Positions 16,333 through 26,024 of a stretch of DNA of 64,000 nucleotides are shown here, piece after piece; position 1 is the stretch's first letter; each line of letters begins with the position of its first letter. This DNA comes from Merdibacter sp965119685 (GTDB lineage: Bacteria; Bacillota_I; Bacilli_A; Erysipelotrichales; Erysipelotrichaceae). The stretch lies in NCBI GenBank assembly GCA_965119685.1, contig OZ221971.1, positions 1,736,001-1,800,000 of the forward strand. Direction: 5' to 3'. The notes below the pieces were generated by a model that was not told the origin of the DNA, made no database searches, and worked only from the letters and a program-made list of their open reading frames with translations. Made by a program: the position numbers and the translations under genes.

Positions 16333-17504
16333 GCCGCCGCCTCCTTCGTCTGTTGATCGTAATATTCCTCTAAGGTCAGATTTTGTTCATGTAATTTATA
16401 AGCGAGCGTTTTTCCGACATAGCGATAATGCCACGGCTCGTATATGTATTGGGTGATATCTTCCTTCCCTTGCGGATAACGGACGATCCAGCCGTAACGA
16501 TAGCTGTTTTCCGCCATCCATTTCCCCAGCGCTGAAGTTTGCAGATCGTCGTGCAGCAAGGCATCGTAGCTGATATCCAGGGTCAGTCCCAGCTCATGCT
16601 CGCTGGTACGCGGCGCGGCGCTGTAACTAGCCGCATCGGGATCGATGGACAAATAGCTGGTAAACAGCTGTTCCTGATAGGCTTGGGTGCGGAAAGAACT
16701 GACGACATTGATCGTGATGCCATCTGCTTTCGCCGCCGCATACAGCTGTTCCCAGGCTTCCTTTGCCTCTGTGCGCAGGTAGTGCTGCGCATCGCCGTCA
16801 TGTGAGATGCTCTCTAAATCATCCGGCTCCCAGCCATCCGGCAATACGTGTGTTCCATTGAGCAATACATAGAGATCATCCGGGTCTTGCCAGAGGAACA
16901 CCTGACGTCCTACAGCGGGTACTGCCCCCTCATCGCTCACGGTTATCTCGATTGGCAATGAAGCGGTATTGCCGCTTTGATCGCTGACGCTCACCTCTGT
17001 GTTCTTTATGCCCGGCGTTGTGGTATCGACCTCTCCCAGCTCCACACGATCCAATACATTGACATCACAGCTGTCATACACCTCCAGCTCCAGATGGGAC
17101 GCATCAAAGACAGCGCCTGTCTGTACGGTATAGGACTGCTTTGCCCATAGGGTGGGCGCCGTGGTATCGCGAAGGGTCACCTCATAGCAAAAAAGCGCAG
17201 TTTCCTCCCCCGGCTTTGCGAAAGACAGCGTATAAGTACCTAAGCCTGCGACGGCATCTGATTCCAACAAAGTCAGCGTATCGGTAATATCTTCACCCTT
17301 TTCTTCTACCCGCAGACGGTGCAGGATTTGTTCGGCGAGCGAATCGATCGTCAAACCGCGCTCGTATTCGATTGTCTCACTGTATGTGGCATCGATTGCG
17401 GTATCATCCAGCCAGATCTGTAGATCCTTTGATGGAAACAACGTACATGACGTCAGCGTCACAAGCATGCTGAGCATCACGGCAATGAATATCCTTTTTC
17501 GCAT
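16329..17504 (-). CDS. VanY-type D-alanyl-D-alanine carboxypeptidase lipoprotein (M15)
   Basis: The lipobox LTSC near residue 20 anchors it outside the cell. Residues about 110-195 form Ig-like/bacterial domains (GNTASLPIEITVS). The C-terminal catalytic domain (about 210-375) carries VSSFRTQAYQ, the zinc motif SEHELGLTLD (His and Asp ligands) and EPWHYRY with the third ligand. Enzymes of this family trim the terminal D-Ala from peptidoglycan stem peptides. The ATG at 17504 is chosen because AGGAG lies eight bases upstream. It overlaps the zinc-ribbon gene downstream. Confidence 0.88.
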   Translation of the reverse strand: MRKRIFIAVMLSMLVTLTSCTLFPSKDLQIWLDDTAIDATYSETIEYERGLTIDSLAEQILHRLRVEEKGEDITDTLTLLESDAVAGLGTYTLSFAKPGEETALFCYEVTLRDTTAPTLWAKQSYTVQTGAVFDASHLELEVYDSCDVNVLDRVELGEVDTTTPGIKNTEVSVSDQSGNTASLPIEITVSDEGAVPAVGRQVFLWQDPDDLYVLLNGTHVLPDGWEPDDLESISHDGDAQHYLRTEAKEAWEQLYAAAKADGITINVVSSFRTQAYQEQLFTSYLSIDPDAASYSAAPRTSEHELGLTLDISYDALLHDDLQTSALGKWMAENSYRYGWIVRYPQGKEDITQYIYEPWHYRYVGKTLAYKLHEQNLTLEEYYDQQTKEAAA

Positions 17505-17554
17505 TCTGATCACTCCTGTCATTTATTGTAGCATAGCTTTCCATGTCCGTATAG

Positions 17555-17583
17555 AAAAAAAGCGCCTGTCCTTCGACAGGCGC
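17555..17583 (-). terminator. Terminator of yebC
   Basis: A perfect 9-bp stem GCGCCTGTC/GACAGGCGC is followed by seven Ts on the minus strand. Confidence 0.85.
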
Positions 17584-17665
17584 ACTCACAAGCAGCGGCA
17601 AGAAACAAGCGATAGATTTTTGCTTTATGCCCGAAAGCCGTCTTTCGACAGGCAGTGTGCTTGAT

Positions 17666-18394
17666 TTAGGCGTTGAGATTGCTGACGTTGTGATAGATGT
17701 TCTGTACATCATCCACATCGTCTAACAGTGTCACCAGACGTTTGAAGAGCTCCAAATCCTCGCCTGCCAGCTCTACGGTATCGTTTGCCAGCATCGTATC
17801 TTCCATCACGCGGAACTCCACTCCCGGAATCAGCTGTTCAATGGCTTCTTTCGCCTTGGAAAGGTCTTGCGGCTCAACGGTGATCGTCATGATCCCCTCC
17901 TCTACCTCAATGTCTCTCAAATCGACCTCTGCCATGATCAGCGCGTCCATCATCGTTTCTTCCTCGGTGTAGTCGATGACGATCAACCCCGTGTGCTCGT
18001 AATTGAAAGATACAGAACCGCCGACACCCAGCTTTGCATGCGCCTTGTTAAAGCAGGCGCGCAGGTTAGCGATCGTACGGTTTGGATTATCGGTTAAGCA
18101 GTCGATGATGATGCTGGAGCCGCCGCCGGAGCCAAAGCCCTCATAGCGAGCGGAGGAGTAGTTCTCCGTATCGTTGCTTTTTGCCTTTTCAATGGCGCGT
18201 TTGATGACGTCGGCAGGCACGTTGTTTGCCTTTGCACGCTCGATGACCTTTTTCAGCGTCTGATTCATCTCCGGATCAGGCTCACCGTTTTTCGCAGCCA
18301 TCAGGATTTCCTTGCTGTAACGTGAATATACCTTTGCCTTCTGGTTTGCCGTTTTCTGCATCGCAGCGGCGCGAACCTCAAAATGTCTTCCCAT
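17666..18394 (-). CDS. yebC: YebC/PmpR-family protein
   Basis: This 242-residue cytoplasmic protein matches the YebC/TACO1 family along its full length. It has an N-terminal basic helical domain (KTANQKAKVYSRYSKEI), ARYEGFGSGGGS in the middle and a C-terminal domain ending LVTLLDDVDDVQNIYHN. The family was long annotated as transcription factors; more recent work links it to relief of ribosome stalling. The start is fixed by GAGGTGA before the ATG, a good promoter upstream and homology starting at residue 1. It is a single-gene unit with its own promoter and terminator. Confidence 0.93.
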   Translation of the reverse strand: MGRHFEVRAAAMQKTANQKAKVYSRYSKEILMAAKNGEPDPEMNQTLKKVIERAKANNVPADVIKRAIEKAKSNDTENYSSARYEGFGSGGGSSIIIDCLTDNPNRTIANLRACFNKAHAKLGVGGSVSFNYEHTGLIVIDYTEEETMMDALIMAEVDLRDIEVEEGIMTITVEPQDLSKAKEAIEQLIPGVEFRVMEDTMLANDTVELAGEDLELFKRLVTLLDDVDDVQNIYHNVSNLNA

Positions 18395-18423
18395 GTTTCT
18401 TCACCTCGTAAATTGACTACACA

Positions 18424-18452
18424 AGTATATCACAAAGGCGAACGCTGTTCAA
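18424..18452 (-). promoter_or_regulatory. Promoter of yebC
   Basis: TTGAAC (18447-18452), a 17-bp spacer, then TATACT (18424-18429) on the minus strand. Confidence 0.8.
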
Positions 18453-18565
18453 TCCCTTTCCACAGCCCCTTTTTTGCGCCTTTTTTGCTAAGAGAGGACA
18501 GAGCTGCTCTGTGCGTAGCTACATCGAAAATCACCTAACGACTGTCTCGGTGCGGATCATGATAT

Positions 18566-18612
18566 AAAAAAGCTTACATCCGCACAATTTCTCATACGTG
18601 TATAAGCTTTTT
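18566..18612 (-). terminator. Terminator of the 1195-aa surface protein gene
   Basis: AAAAAGCTTA pairs with TAAGCTTTTT about 10 bases beyond the stop at 18622. The T-run is on the minus strand. Confidence 0.8.
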
Positions 18613-18621
18613 CCATGCTCC

Positions 18622-21600
18622 TTAACGATGTTTCTTTCTGTTTGTGACTGCTAAGAGGAGAATTGCCGTCAATGACAGCAGTGCTGACATTCCCCAAGCC
18701 ATTACCTCAGATATCTCTCCTGTATCCGCGGCCGCATCATCCTGCTCTTTATCTGCTATCTGATCCTCATCTTTCTCCTGCGGCTGAGTTACATCATTTT
18801 GATCATTCGGACGCTGATCATTTGGAAGATCGATATTTGACTGATCGTCGTCCGGTTGCTCAATGATCGGCGTATCAGGCGCATCTGTCGTCTTTGTTTT
18901 CTGCCATAATACCTCAAATGGTCCAAACTGCTTGCTTGGCACATCAAACAAGATCCCCGTATCACTCTTTGTTACCGTGATCATATGGGCATTGCTCTTT
19001 TCAATTTCCGCATCCAAATCCGCCTGATCCATATTTACGGTATAGTCTCTTGTCAGTCCGTCAAAATATGTGACCGCAATGATATCATCTTTTGTCATAT
19101 CTGCCGTATATGGCATGTAAATCGTTACAGCTTCACTCTCTGTACCAACCCAGATGTTGCCGTCATTCATATCGACCAAATCGATATACTGAAATTTACG
19201 CTGAATCGGCTGATCGGAATCAAAGATATTTTCACATACCGCTGCGCTCTTTGCATGGAGCATATCCATACGCGCCTGTGATCCCAGCACGTCATCCAGC
19301 AAATCATCCCACAATAAGCCGATACGCGCATATTCGTTGACCGCAAGATCGGCTTTGCCGTTTTTCAAAAACTTTGTTCCGGGATATACATGCGCATGGG
19401 GATCGCTTTGATCACATGATTCGTTATGGGTTCCGGTTTCTTCGTCATAAACCCCGTTCAGCGCACTGTCGCCATCAAGAGCGAACAATGCGTATCTGAT
19501 CGTCTTCAACCTGCTTAAGCGAGCAGACAACGGCGAATAATAATTGTACACGGGTTTGAACATCTCCTGTGATAAAGCATCCGCTTTCTCGTTGTCCGTA
19601 ATATCGCGCACCTTGACCTCTGCCGCTTTCCAGCCATCTTTCGGCAGCCACAGCAGCTGATGATCACCAATCGAAACCGCTATATCCTCGTATCCCTCTA
19701 ACGGATATACATACAATCCATAGATGCCGGCTCTGGCGGAGTCACTGACGACTTCCCCGGTTTCTAAATTGCGGTATTCCCAAGTAAAGGGAAGCCCATC
19801 CGCTAATGACCACTGCTGATCACCGATGTGGATATTCAGCTTTTCAAAGTCCAGCAGCCAATGCGGCTCCGGCAATGCGTTTCCGACACTTCCCTGTCCG
19901 TTTGTACCGGTGCCGAGACCGCCCTCATAGACTGTCAGATCTTCCGCATAGATTTCTTGATAATCATAAGTGAGATTGCGGCTGATCTGCCACATATATT
20001 TTGTTGCCGGCGCTTGGACATCATCCATTTGTTTCAGATAATGATCGTCTTCCATATCTCGCTTATGCAGGATAAACGCGCTCTCTGCCGGCAAGCTGTC
20101 GGACAGCTTTTGGGCTACGATGTAATTGTCGCCGATCACAGAATCCGTTTCACTCCAAGTGCTGCGATCCATCAGATAAACAATGCTTTCCCCTTGTACC
20201 TCTCCGTTGATGCGCAGCGTTACCTTATTCGTACCCGTCCCATAATTTTTTCCATCCAACACAGCGGGCACATAGAGTGTCGCATGATCAGCCGTATAGT
20301 TACTGTTAATCGTAACATTACCTTTTTTTCGCCACTCGGCTTGGGTGATCTCCACATTGCCATAAATCGTGCAGGATACGTTGCGGGTATCCAAAACCGC
20401 CCCTTTCTCTAAAGTGAGATTATAGGTGTTTTGAAACGGATCTGCTCCTTCTCCCTCTGCTTCTGTATTAGGTCCAAAGAAAGAACCCGGAAAATAAACG
20501 CTGTTGACCTCAATCTCTGCCTGTTCCTTTACAATGACATTTCCGCAGTCTTGAAAAGTTCCCGTCTTGACATTGACGCCGTTCGCAATACGAATCGTAT
20601 TCTCTGCGTTAGTCTGGTTAGCGTCCGTATCACTGCGATTGCCGCGAATGTATGCGGCATCGACATCGGCATTGATAAACAGTGTAGTGCTTCCGTTTAC
20701 CTGCAATGATTGATTATCACTATTTCGATTCACTCCTAAAACTTTAAACTGATACCGCTGATCTGTCGCGGCGAGCGTTACCGTGACATCTCCGTTTACC
20801 GTAATGTCGCCATTGGCAATTTGCAGACTCGGCGCGTTTTTCCCGGAATCGGATGTGTTGATAAAACGATAATCCACATCGATGTCGCCGCCGATCGTCA
20901 TTGTTCCCTGACCGGCCGCGTAAATGCTGTGCCCGCGATCGCCGCTGCCGCTGACAAACAGATCGATATTTTCCAAAACGGTGCAGTTATAGCCGCCAGC
21001 ATATAAGATGCTGCTGCTATTGTCATAGGCGGAAAGCGATACATTTTTCACTTTCGCATTTTTCCCGGCTCCTAAAACGGTGCCATACGAAATGACATCA
21101 TTGTTCATACCTTCATAGCCAAGCTGTATGTAAATATCTCCGGATACTTCGTTTGGCTGATCTGCATTCGGTCCTTCGCTTCCCCCGTATATATCGCCGC
21201 CGGAAACGGTTCCGGAATAAAAATTCAGGTGAATATCGCCGGAAATATCACTATTATCCCCTCCGCCGTACAAACGCTGTAATTGTACGTAGGTTTTATC
21301 ATCCTGTGTCATAGCGCCGATCGTTACATGGGTGCTACCGTTGACATCACCTTTATATCCGCCGCCGTAGACCCATTTGAATTTTCCGCCACGCAGAATA
21401 ATGTTGGTATCGCCTGTAATATCGCTTCTGTTTGCGCCGCCGTAAATCGTGTAGCCTACCGATACATAACTATTTGCCGTCGTCGTGCGCTGAGTCGTTT
21501 CAAACAAGTGACCGTTGCAGTACAAGGTTTTCGATTCCCCGTTTATTTTTACATTATCCAGCGTAAGATCTCCCTGCAATGCAGAGGATAATGTAATAGA

Positions 21601-22209
21601 GGCAGCGACCCCCTCTTGTGAGCGATAAGTGATATGCTTCCCCGCTACACCGGAAACATTAGAGATTTCCACATCTTTTGTTATCATGATGGTCGCTTCT
21701 GTTACATCGCTGTTTGTAATAGCGGATATTATTTGGGAATGGTCGTCTGCATTAGACACCTCATAAGTATTATCCGCTAATACAACCGGGATTGCCGTTT
21801 CATCCGGCTGTGGATCACTCACCGTCGATATCTGAATTTCGCTCACCGTAACAGACAGGGTTTCTTCTCCTTCCCTCACCTGTTCCTTATCCTCTTTGAC
21901 TTCCCTCTCTTGATAACGGACGACAAACGTATATTCACCATTTTCCGATACGGTGATTTGCGGATGTTCCACATCCAGCTCTTTCTCCCCGGCTGTAACG
22001 CTTATGATTGTTACCGATTCATCCACATTGTCTCGATTGCCTGTAATTGTAGCATTTTTCTGATCTTCATCGTAAGATACCGTGAACTGATAGCCGATGC
22101 TTTGTTCATTATCCGTCGCATAAAGAAAACCGTTATTCCCTATACCGGCGATCAATGTCAGACAGGATATGAAAAAAATCGTCAAACGCCTCCACGTTTT
22201 ACTAAACAT
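18622..22209 (-). CDS. Giant surface protein with YGG-type beta-helix repeats
   Basis: This 1195-residue exported protein has an N-terminal signal peptide and a C-terminal membrane helix (MAWGMSALLSLTAILLLAV) with a basic tail. DTGE precedes the helix, like a degenerate sorting signal. Residues about 160-640 look like a right-handed beta-helix: short strands with repeated glycine turns such as TIYGGANRSDITGDTNI, WVYGGGYKGDVNGSTHV, LYGGGDNSDISGDIHL and IYGGSEG. The next 450 residues form mixed domains, then an acidic Gln/Asn-rich stalk (1110-1160). Such architecture suggests an adhesin or glycan-binding surface fibre; no enzyme motif is seen. AAGGAG lies nine bases before the ATG. The leader contains a tetranucleotide repeat and a long hairpin, pointing to phase variation. 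Confidence 0.85.
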   Translation of the reverse strand: MFSKTWRRLTIFFISCLTLIAGIGNNGFLYATDNEQSIGYQFTVSYDEDQKNATITGNRDNVDESVTIISVTAGEKELDVEHPQITVSENGEYTFVVRYQEREVKEDKEQVREGEETLSVTVSEIQISTVSDPQPDETAIPVVLADNTYEVSNADDHSQIISAITNSDVTEATIMITKDVEISNVSGVAGKHITYRSQEGVAASITLSSALQGDLTLDNVKINGESKTLYCNGHLFETTQRTTTANSYVSVGYTIYGGANRSDITGDTNIILRGGKFKWVYGGGYKGDVNGSTHVTIGAMTQDDKTYVQLQRLYGGGDNSDISGDIHLNFYSGTVSGGDIYGGSEGPNADQPNEVSGDIYIQLGYEGMNNDVISYGTVLGAGKNAKVKNVSLSAYDNSSSILYAGGYNCTVLENIDLFVSGSGDRGHSIYAAGQGTMTIGGDIDVDYRFINTSDSGKNAPSLQIANGDITVNGDVTVTLAATDQRYQFKVLGVNRNSDNQSLQVNGSTTLFINADVDAAYIRGNRSDTDANQTNAENTIRIANGVNVKTGTFQDCGNVIVKEQAEIEVNSVYFPGSFFGPNTEAEGEGADPFQNTYNLTLEKGAVLDTRNVSCTIYGNVEITQAEWRKKGNVTINSNYTADHATLYVPAVLDGKNYGTGTNKVTLRINGEVQGESIVYLMDRSTWSETDSVIGDNYIVAQKLSDSLPAESAFILHKRDMEDDHYLKQMDDVQAPATKYMWQISRNLTYDYQEIYAEDLTVYEGGLGTGTNGQGSVGNALPEPHWLLDFEKLNIHIGDQQWSLADGLPFTWEYRNLETGEVVSDSARAGIYGLYVYPLEGYEDIAVSIGDHQLLWLPKDGWKAAEVKVRDITDNEKADALSQEMFKPVYNYYSPLSARLSRLKTIRYALFALDGDSALNGVYDEETGTHNESCDQSDPHAHVYPGTKFLKNGKADLAVNEYARIGLLWDDLLDDVLGSQARMDMLHAKSAAVCENIFDSDQPIQRKFQYIDLVDMNDGNIWVGTESEAVTIYMPYTADMTKDDIIAVTYFDGLTRDYTVNMDQADLDAEIEKSNAHMITVTKSDTGILFDVPSKQFGPFEVLWQKTKTTDAPDTPIIEQPDDDQSNIDLPNDQRPNDQNDVTQPQEKDEDQIADKEQDDAAADTGEISEVMAWGMSALLSLTAILLLAVTNRKKHR

Positions 22210-22268
22210 ACACTTTTACTCCTTTCCCCGATTGAGAATCTGTCGACTTTGATAACTTATAGACAAAA

Positions 22269-22328
22269 ACAGGCAAAGTTCCGTTTTAGAAACGATACAA
22301 TCGTCATCTAAAACAGAACTTTGCCTGT
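22269..22328 (-). terminator. Long leader hairpin (candidate attenuator) before the surface gene
   Basis: The 22-base arms 22307-22328 and 22269-22290 are complementary except for one G-U pair. The loop itself pairs (ACGAT/ATCGT), so the whole structure is nearly one continuous hairpin. On the minus strand the 3' arm ends in a U-run, then GUCU. It lies between the AGAC repeat and the ribosome site of the 1195-aa protein gene, so it should stop leader transcripts unless its 5' arm is blocked. Confidence 0.75.
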
Positions 22329-22364
22329 CTGGTTACCAAATAGATAAAAAGCAAAAAGGACAAA

Positions 22365-22433
<69 letters not shown>

Positions 22434-22483
22434 GACTGTCAACCCCTTTTCGCTTTTTTTGACAAGATTTCTCTTTCGTTTTT

Positions 22484-22512
22484 ATTGTAACACTTTTTAC
22501 ACCCCTTTACAA
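22484..22512 (-). promoter_or_regulatory. Candidate promoter of the surface-protein leader
   Basis: TTGTAA (22507-22512), a 17-bp spacer, then TACAAT (22484-22489) on the minus strand. It would include the whole leader ORF, with its ribosome site, in the transcript. Confidence 0.6.
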
Positions 22513-22632
22513 ACAAATTGCTTTCAGTATTTTTCTCTGAACCATACGGTGGTAAGCGCATCAAAATTACAGCAAGATATATTCTCTATTTTGAACGATA
22601 CCAATCCTGTGGTAATTTCAAATCAAAAGAAA

Positions 22633-22704
22633 AGCGCCGATAAAGCTGAACGCATGCCATGCAGAGATTATATCCCCAAGGCAAGCCATTCCACCTATGG
22701 CGCT
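22633..22704 (-). terminator. Possible terminator of the pepV-ccpA operon
   Basis: AGCGCC and GGCGCT form the base of a large stem-loop that ends in TTTTCTTTT on the minus strand, 20 bases after the ccpA stop. The loop is long, so the call is tentative. Confidence 0.4.
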
Positions 22705-22721
22705 CTATGGTAATCACTCGT

Positions 22722-23720
22722 TTACTGCTTCGTCGTCTGACGCGGAATGTAGACGTAGCTCAGCTCCATCTCCTTATTCTGCACCTCATCCTCATCATGC
22801 AGCATCTTCGTCAGCAGGCGCATCGACATCGCACCCATGTCATAATCCGGAATTTTAAACGCGGAGATCTGCGGGCGCTGCATCGCGTTGTACTTGCTGT
22901 CAAGCACACAGACGAGCTCTGCATCTGCCGGAATGCTGAAACCGGCTTCCTTGCTGGCATTCAGCACGGCGATCGCCTGTGAATCGCGGTAGGTCATGAT
23001 GACCTTTGCCGGACGGTTCTCTTTATAATAATCGGTTAAAAACGTATAGGAAGAGCGATATTCTTTTGGAATACGGATGAATTTCTCAAACGTCATGCCA
23101 TGCTCACTGAACGCTTTTTCCAAGCCCTCGCGAATCTGGTTGATCATCGAAGGGTTCTTGCGGTCCTCCACTAAGGAAATATCGTGTTTTCCGGCTTCGA
23201 TGCATTCGCTTGCATAGTCGTAGGCAAGCTTGGCATAGTCCACGTAAACGGAACCGATGGTATCCTCGGACATGCGGTTGCCGATAACGACGATCGGCAC
23301 GTTGTAATGATTCAGCGTATTGAGCTCTTCACGGTTGAGCTTGTCATTGAAAATGACGACACCGTCCACACGGGATTTGATGATGCTTTCAATCACGTCG
23401 GTCATCTCGTTGATGCCGGCCGACGTAGAGTGCAGCATGATGTTGTATTTGTAAATCTTCGCCGTGTCGAGCAGTCCGTTGATGATACCGCCGGTATAAA
23501 AGAAACTGGATTCCGGCATGACGATGGCGATGGTCGTCGTCTTCTGTAAAGCGAGTCCCTGTGCAATCGCATTCGGCTTATAGCCCAACTTTTCGATTGC
23601 CTCCTGTACCTTTACCCGCGTGTCCTCGCGCACCACCTCAGAGCCGTTGATGACTCTGGAAACGGTGGCTAACGAGACATCTGCCTCCTTGGCGACATCG
23701 TAAATTGTGATACGCTTCAT
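22722..23720 (-). CDS. ccpA: LacI-family regulator, probable catabolite control protein A
   Basis: This 332-residue repressor has an N-terminal LacI helix-turn-helix (ITIYDVAKEADVSLATVSRV, residues 4-23), the hinge helix region GYKPNAIAQGLA and a periplasmic-binding-like effector core. The sequence around IAVLNASKEAGFSIP and IPDYDMGAMSMRLL fits CcpA-type regulators, which bind phosphorylated HPr and control carbon catabolite genes. The gene order murC-ytxG-ytxH-ccpA is that of Bacillus, which strengthens the assignment; another LacI member remains possible. AAGGAGA precedes the ATG. It ends a minus-strand operon that begins at pepV. Confidence 0.8.
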   Translation of the reverse strand: MKRITIYDVAKEADVSLATVSRVINGSEVVREDTRVKVQEAIEKLGYKPNAIAQGLALQKTTTIAIVMPESSFFYTGGIINGLLDTAKIYKYNIMLHSTSAGINEMTDVIESIIKSRVDGVVIFNDKLNREELNTLNHYNVPIVVIGNRMSEDTIGSVYVDYAKLAYDYASECIEAGKHDISLVEDRKNPSMINQIREGLEKAFSEHGMTFEKFIRIPKEYRSSYTFLTDYYKENRPAKVIMTYRDSQAIAVLNASKEAGFSIPADAELVCVLDSKYNAMQRPQISAFKIPDYDMGAMSMRLLTKMLHDEDEVQNKEMELSYVYIPRQTTKQ

Positions 23721-23741
23721 AACTGTGTCTCCTTTCCTCTC

Positions 23742-24302
23742 CTATTCGCTTTCATCCTCTTTATTCAAGAAGCGCTTGAGTCCGCCGTAAGCGCGGTCCG
23801 CAAGCTTCATCGTACCCTTGCGTAAGCGCTGCGCACCCTCCTGCACGCGCTCATCCTCGCGGAAATCTTCCACTTTATCATTGACCTTGTTGACAAAAGA
23901 AGCGATTTTTTCGTTTTCCATCAGCTTGTCCGCCCCGGCGCGCACACCGCTTGCAATCAATCGTCCGCTGCCGACGATAAATTCCTTGCCGTTGTGCAGC
24001 GTCTGACGAAATTCCTCGTTTTTAGAAAGCGCAATCGCCTTCTCCTTCGTCTGCGTCAGCAACACGATGCATTCCTCGCGCAGATGCGTCAGGTTTTCCA
24101 TCAGCTTCTCCTTCTCGGTGTTCTCCTTGAGCCATTTACCGGAATCAGCGATCAGCTTAGCCAGCTTTTCCCGTGCCTCTTCAAGCAGCTTGCGATTTTC
24201 TTCGTTGTCACTCTCCGCAAGCGTCTCCAGCTGGTGCGCAACATCGCTTTGAATGCTTTCCACTTCGGCCTTTGCCTCTTCGATCAGCTTTTCATCTTCC
24301 AT
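23742..24302 (-). CDS. YtxH-like coiled-coil protein
   Basis: This 186-residue protein is highly charged and helical: Glu/Lys heptads from residue 1 to about 90, then a glycine-containing middle (FIVGSGRLIASGVRAGADKL) and a basic C-terminus. There is no signal peptide or classical membrane helix. It occupies the ytxH position between a YtxG-like gene and ccpA, and its start overlaps the YtxG-like gene by 11 bases. YtxH-type proteins are general-stress associated in Bacillus; function here is unproven. Confidence 0.7.
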   Translation of the reverse strand: MEDEKLIEEAKAEVESIQSDVAHQLETLAESDNEENRKLLEEAREKLAKLIADSGKWLKENTEKEKLMENLTHLREECIVLLTQTKEKAIALSKNEEFRQTLHNGKEFIVGSGRLIASGVRAGADKLMENEKIASFVNKVNDKVEDFREDERVQEGAQRLRKGTMKLADRAYGGLKRFLNKEDESE

Positions 24303-24654
24303 CGTCCGCTACCTCCTGCACATCCTGTGCGTCTCCCGCCTTTTTCTTCGACAAGATCCATTCTTTGATGCTCGAGGCGTTTTCTATGACGGTCACCAAG
24401 GCGCTGCGCACCGCATTGCGGCTCGCCTCATGCACCAAATCGATCGTCTCGCTGAGCTCATTGACCGTCTGCAACGGCTTTTCCAGCTGCTTGAGTTCCT
24501 TTTGTACGCTGTCCAAGGTCTCTTTGGTCTGCTTTGTCAGCACAATTGCGTGGCGAAACAAAACGATCAGATAGATGATCAGCACGACCAGCGCTACCGG
24601 TACCAGCTTCCATGCCGTATCGCTCAGTAAAACGAGAAAACTGTCCAATGTCAT
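24292..24654 (-). CDS. YtxG-like membrane protein (DUF948 type)
   Basis: This 120-residue protein has one N-terminal membrane segment (LVPVALVVLIIYLIVLFRHAIV, about 17-38) followed by a long amphipathic helix with KQTKETLDSVQKELKQLEK, the general plan of DUF948/YtxG proteins. The cytoplasmic tail is charged. GAGGTG lies before the ATG. It lies 53 bases downstream of murC in the same operon. Precise role is unknown. Confidence 0.75.
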   Translation of the reverse strand: MTLDSFLVLLSDTAWKLVPVALVVLIIYLIVLFRHAIVLTKQTKETLDSVQKELKQLEKPLQTVNELSETIDLVHEASRNAVRSALVTVIENASSIKEWILSKKKAGDAQDVQEVADDGR

Positions 24655-24707
24655 AAATACACCTCATTCCATCTTATTTTAACTCAACTTGTAAGTGATT
24701 ACAATGC

Positions 24708-26012
24708 TTATTGAAAACTTTTCAGTTTATTTTTTAGCTTATAGATATCCTTGCTGCTCATAAACAGATACACAGCGTCACCATGTTTGGCTAGCGTGGC
24801 TGCCGCCGCATCGTCCTCGCCGATCAGCTGTGCCTTTTGCGAGCGGGAAAGCAGATCGTCGATCGTTACCGTTACTCCCGGTTCTCTTTGCGCGTTTGCC
24901 GGGAAATCGCATAAAAATACCTCGTCCGCTTCATCGAGCGCTGCCGCAAAATCGTCGAGGAAATAAGCGATGCGCGAATAGCGATCTGGCTTAAAGATGG
25001 CGACGATCTTGCGTTTGGGATACTTAATGCGCGATGCTTCAATCATGTAGCGGACAGCCGTCGGATGATGGGCATAGTCGTCGATATAGACATTATTCCC
25101 ATTTTCCTCCACGATAAACCTGCGCTGTACGCCCGGAAAGCTTTGCAGCGATTCTTGCAGCACCTCTGCCTCCACTCCTAACAGGATGCCTAACGCGATC
25201 ACGCCGACGCTGTCATAGAGCAATGGATGTCCGACATACGGCAATGTAAAATGGGCGTAAGGCTGCTGATGCAGCAATATATCAAAGGACATGCCCGTAC
25301 TGTGCTGCTCGACGTTGACTGCGCGCACATCGTTATGCTCTTTTAACCCATAGGAAAGCGCTTGGCATGGATAGTCAAAGCCGGGCAGATAAGGATCATC
25401 GCCAAAATAAACGATGCCCTTTTTCACCTGCTGAATGAACGAATGAAACGCGTCGCAGTAATCTGTGATGTCGCGGTAATAGTCCACATGATCGAGTTCA
25501 ATGTTGGTAAGCAGCGCATAATCCGGATGATACGCGAGAAAATGGCGCTTAAACTCACAGGATTCCAGCACAAAATAGGCAGCGTCTTTCGGCATTTCCC
25601 CATGCCCGTCGCCGATCAGAAACCCGGTGGGCGCCTGATGGGCGAGCACATGTGCTAACATGCCGGTCGTCGTGGTCTTGCCATGCGTACCGGCCACCGA
25701 AACAGAGGTGTAATGCGTTAGCAGCTCTCCGAGGAATTCATTGTACCAATACGCCTTTACTCCCGGCGTCGTCAGCGCCTTGTTCACCTCCGGATTGCGC
25801 TTGTCAAAGGCAAGTCCGATGATGACGGTATCACCCTCATGAATATTGTCCGCATCAAAACCGGTGATGGGAATGCCCCGCTCCTCTAACGGCTTTTGCG
25901 TAAAAATATACTTTTCGATGTCCGATCCGCTGACCGTATCGCCGCGATCGGCGACGATCTCCGCCAAGGAAGCCATACCGGACCCCTTAATTCCGATAAA
26001 ATGATAGTGCAT
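24708..26012 (-). CDS. murC: UDP-N-acetylmuramate--L-alanine ligase
   Basis: MurC adds L-alanine to UDP-MurNAc, the first step of the peptidoglycan stem peptide, using ATP in the cytoplasm. The N-terminal UDP-binding motif GIKGSGMASLAE, the ATP loop VAGTHGKTTTTGMLAH, TNIELDHVDYY and the C-terminal DDYAHHPTAVR are all present. Length is 434, near the usual 435-450. ATG at 26012 is preferred to a GTG three codons upstream because AGGAAG has proper spacing only for the ATG. It lies 12 bases after the preceding gene. Confidence 0.95.
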   Translation of the reverse strand: MHYHFIGIKGSGMASLAEIVADRGDTVSGSDIEKYIFTQKPLEERGIPITGFDADNIHEGDTVIIGLAFDKRNPEVNKALTTPGVKAYWYNEFLGELLTHYTSVSVAGTHGKTTTTGMLAHVLAHQAPTGFLIGDGHGEMPKDAAYFVLESCEFKRHFLAYHPDYALLTNIELDHVDYYRDITDYCDAFHSFIQQVKKGIVYFGDDPYLPGFDYPCQALSYGLKEHNDVRAVNVEQHSTGMSFDILLHQQPYAHFTLPYVGHPLLYDSVGVIALGILLGVEAEVLQESLQSFPGVQRRFIVEENGNNVYIDDYAHHPTAVRYMIEASRIKYPKRKIVAIFKPDRYSRIAYFLDDFAAALDEADEVFLCDFPANAQREPGVTVTIDDLLSRSQKAQLIGEDDAAAATLAKHGDAVYLFMSSKDIYKLKNKLKSFQ

Positions 26013-26024
26013 ATTCTTCACTTC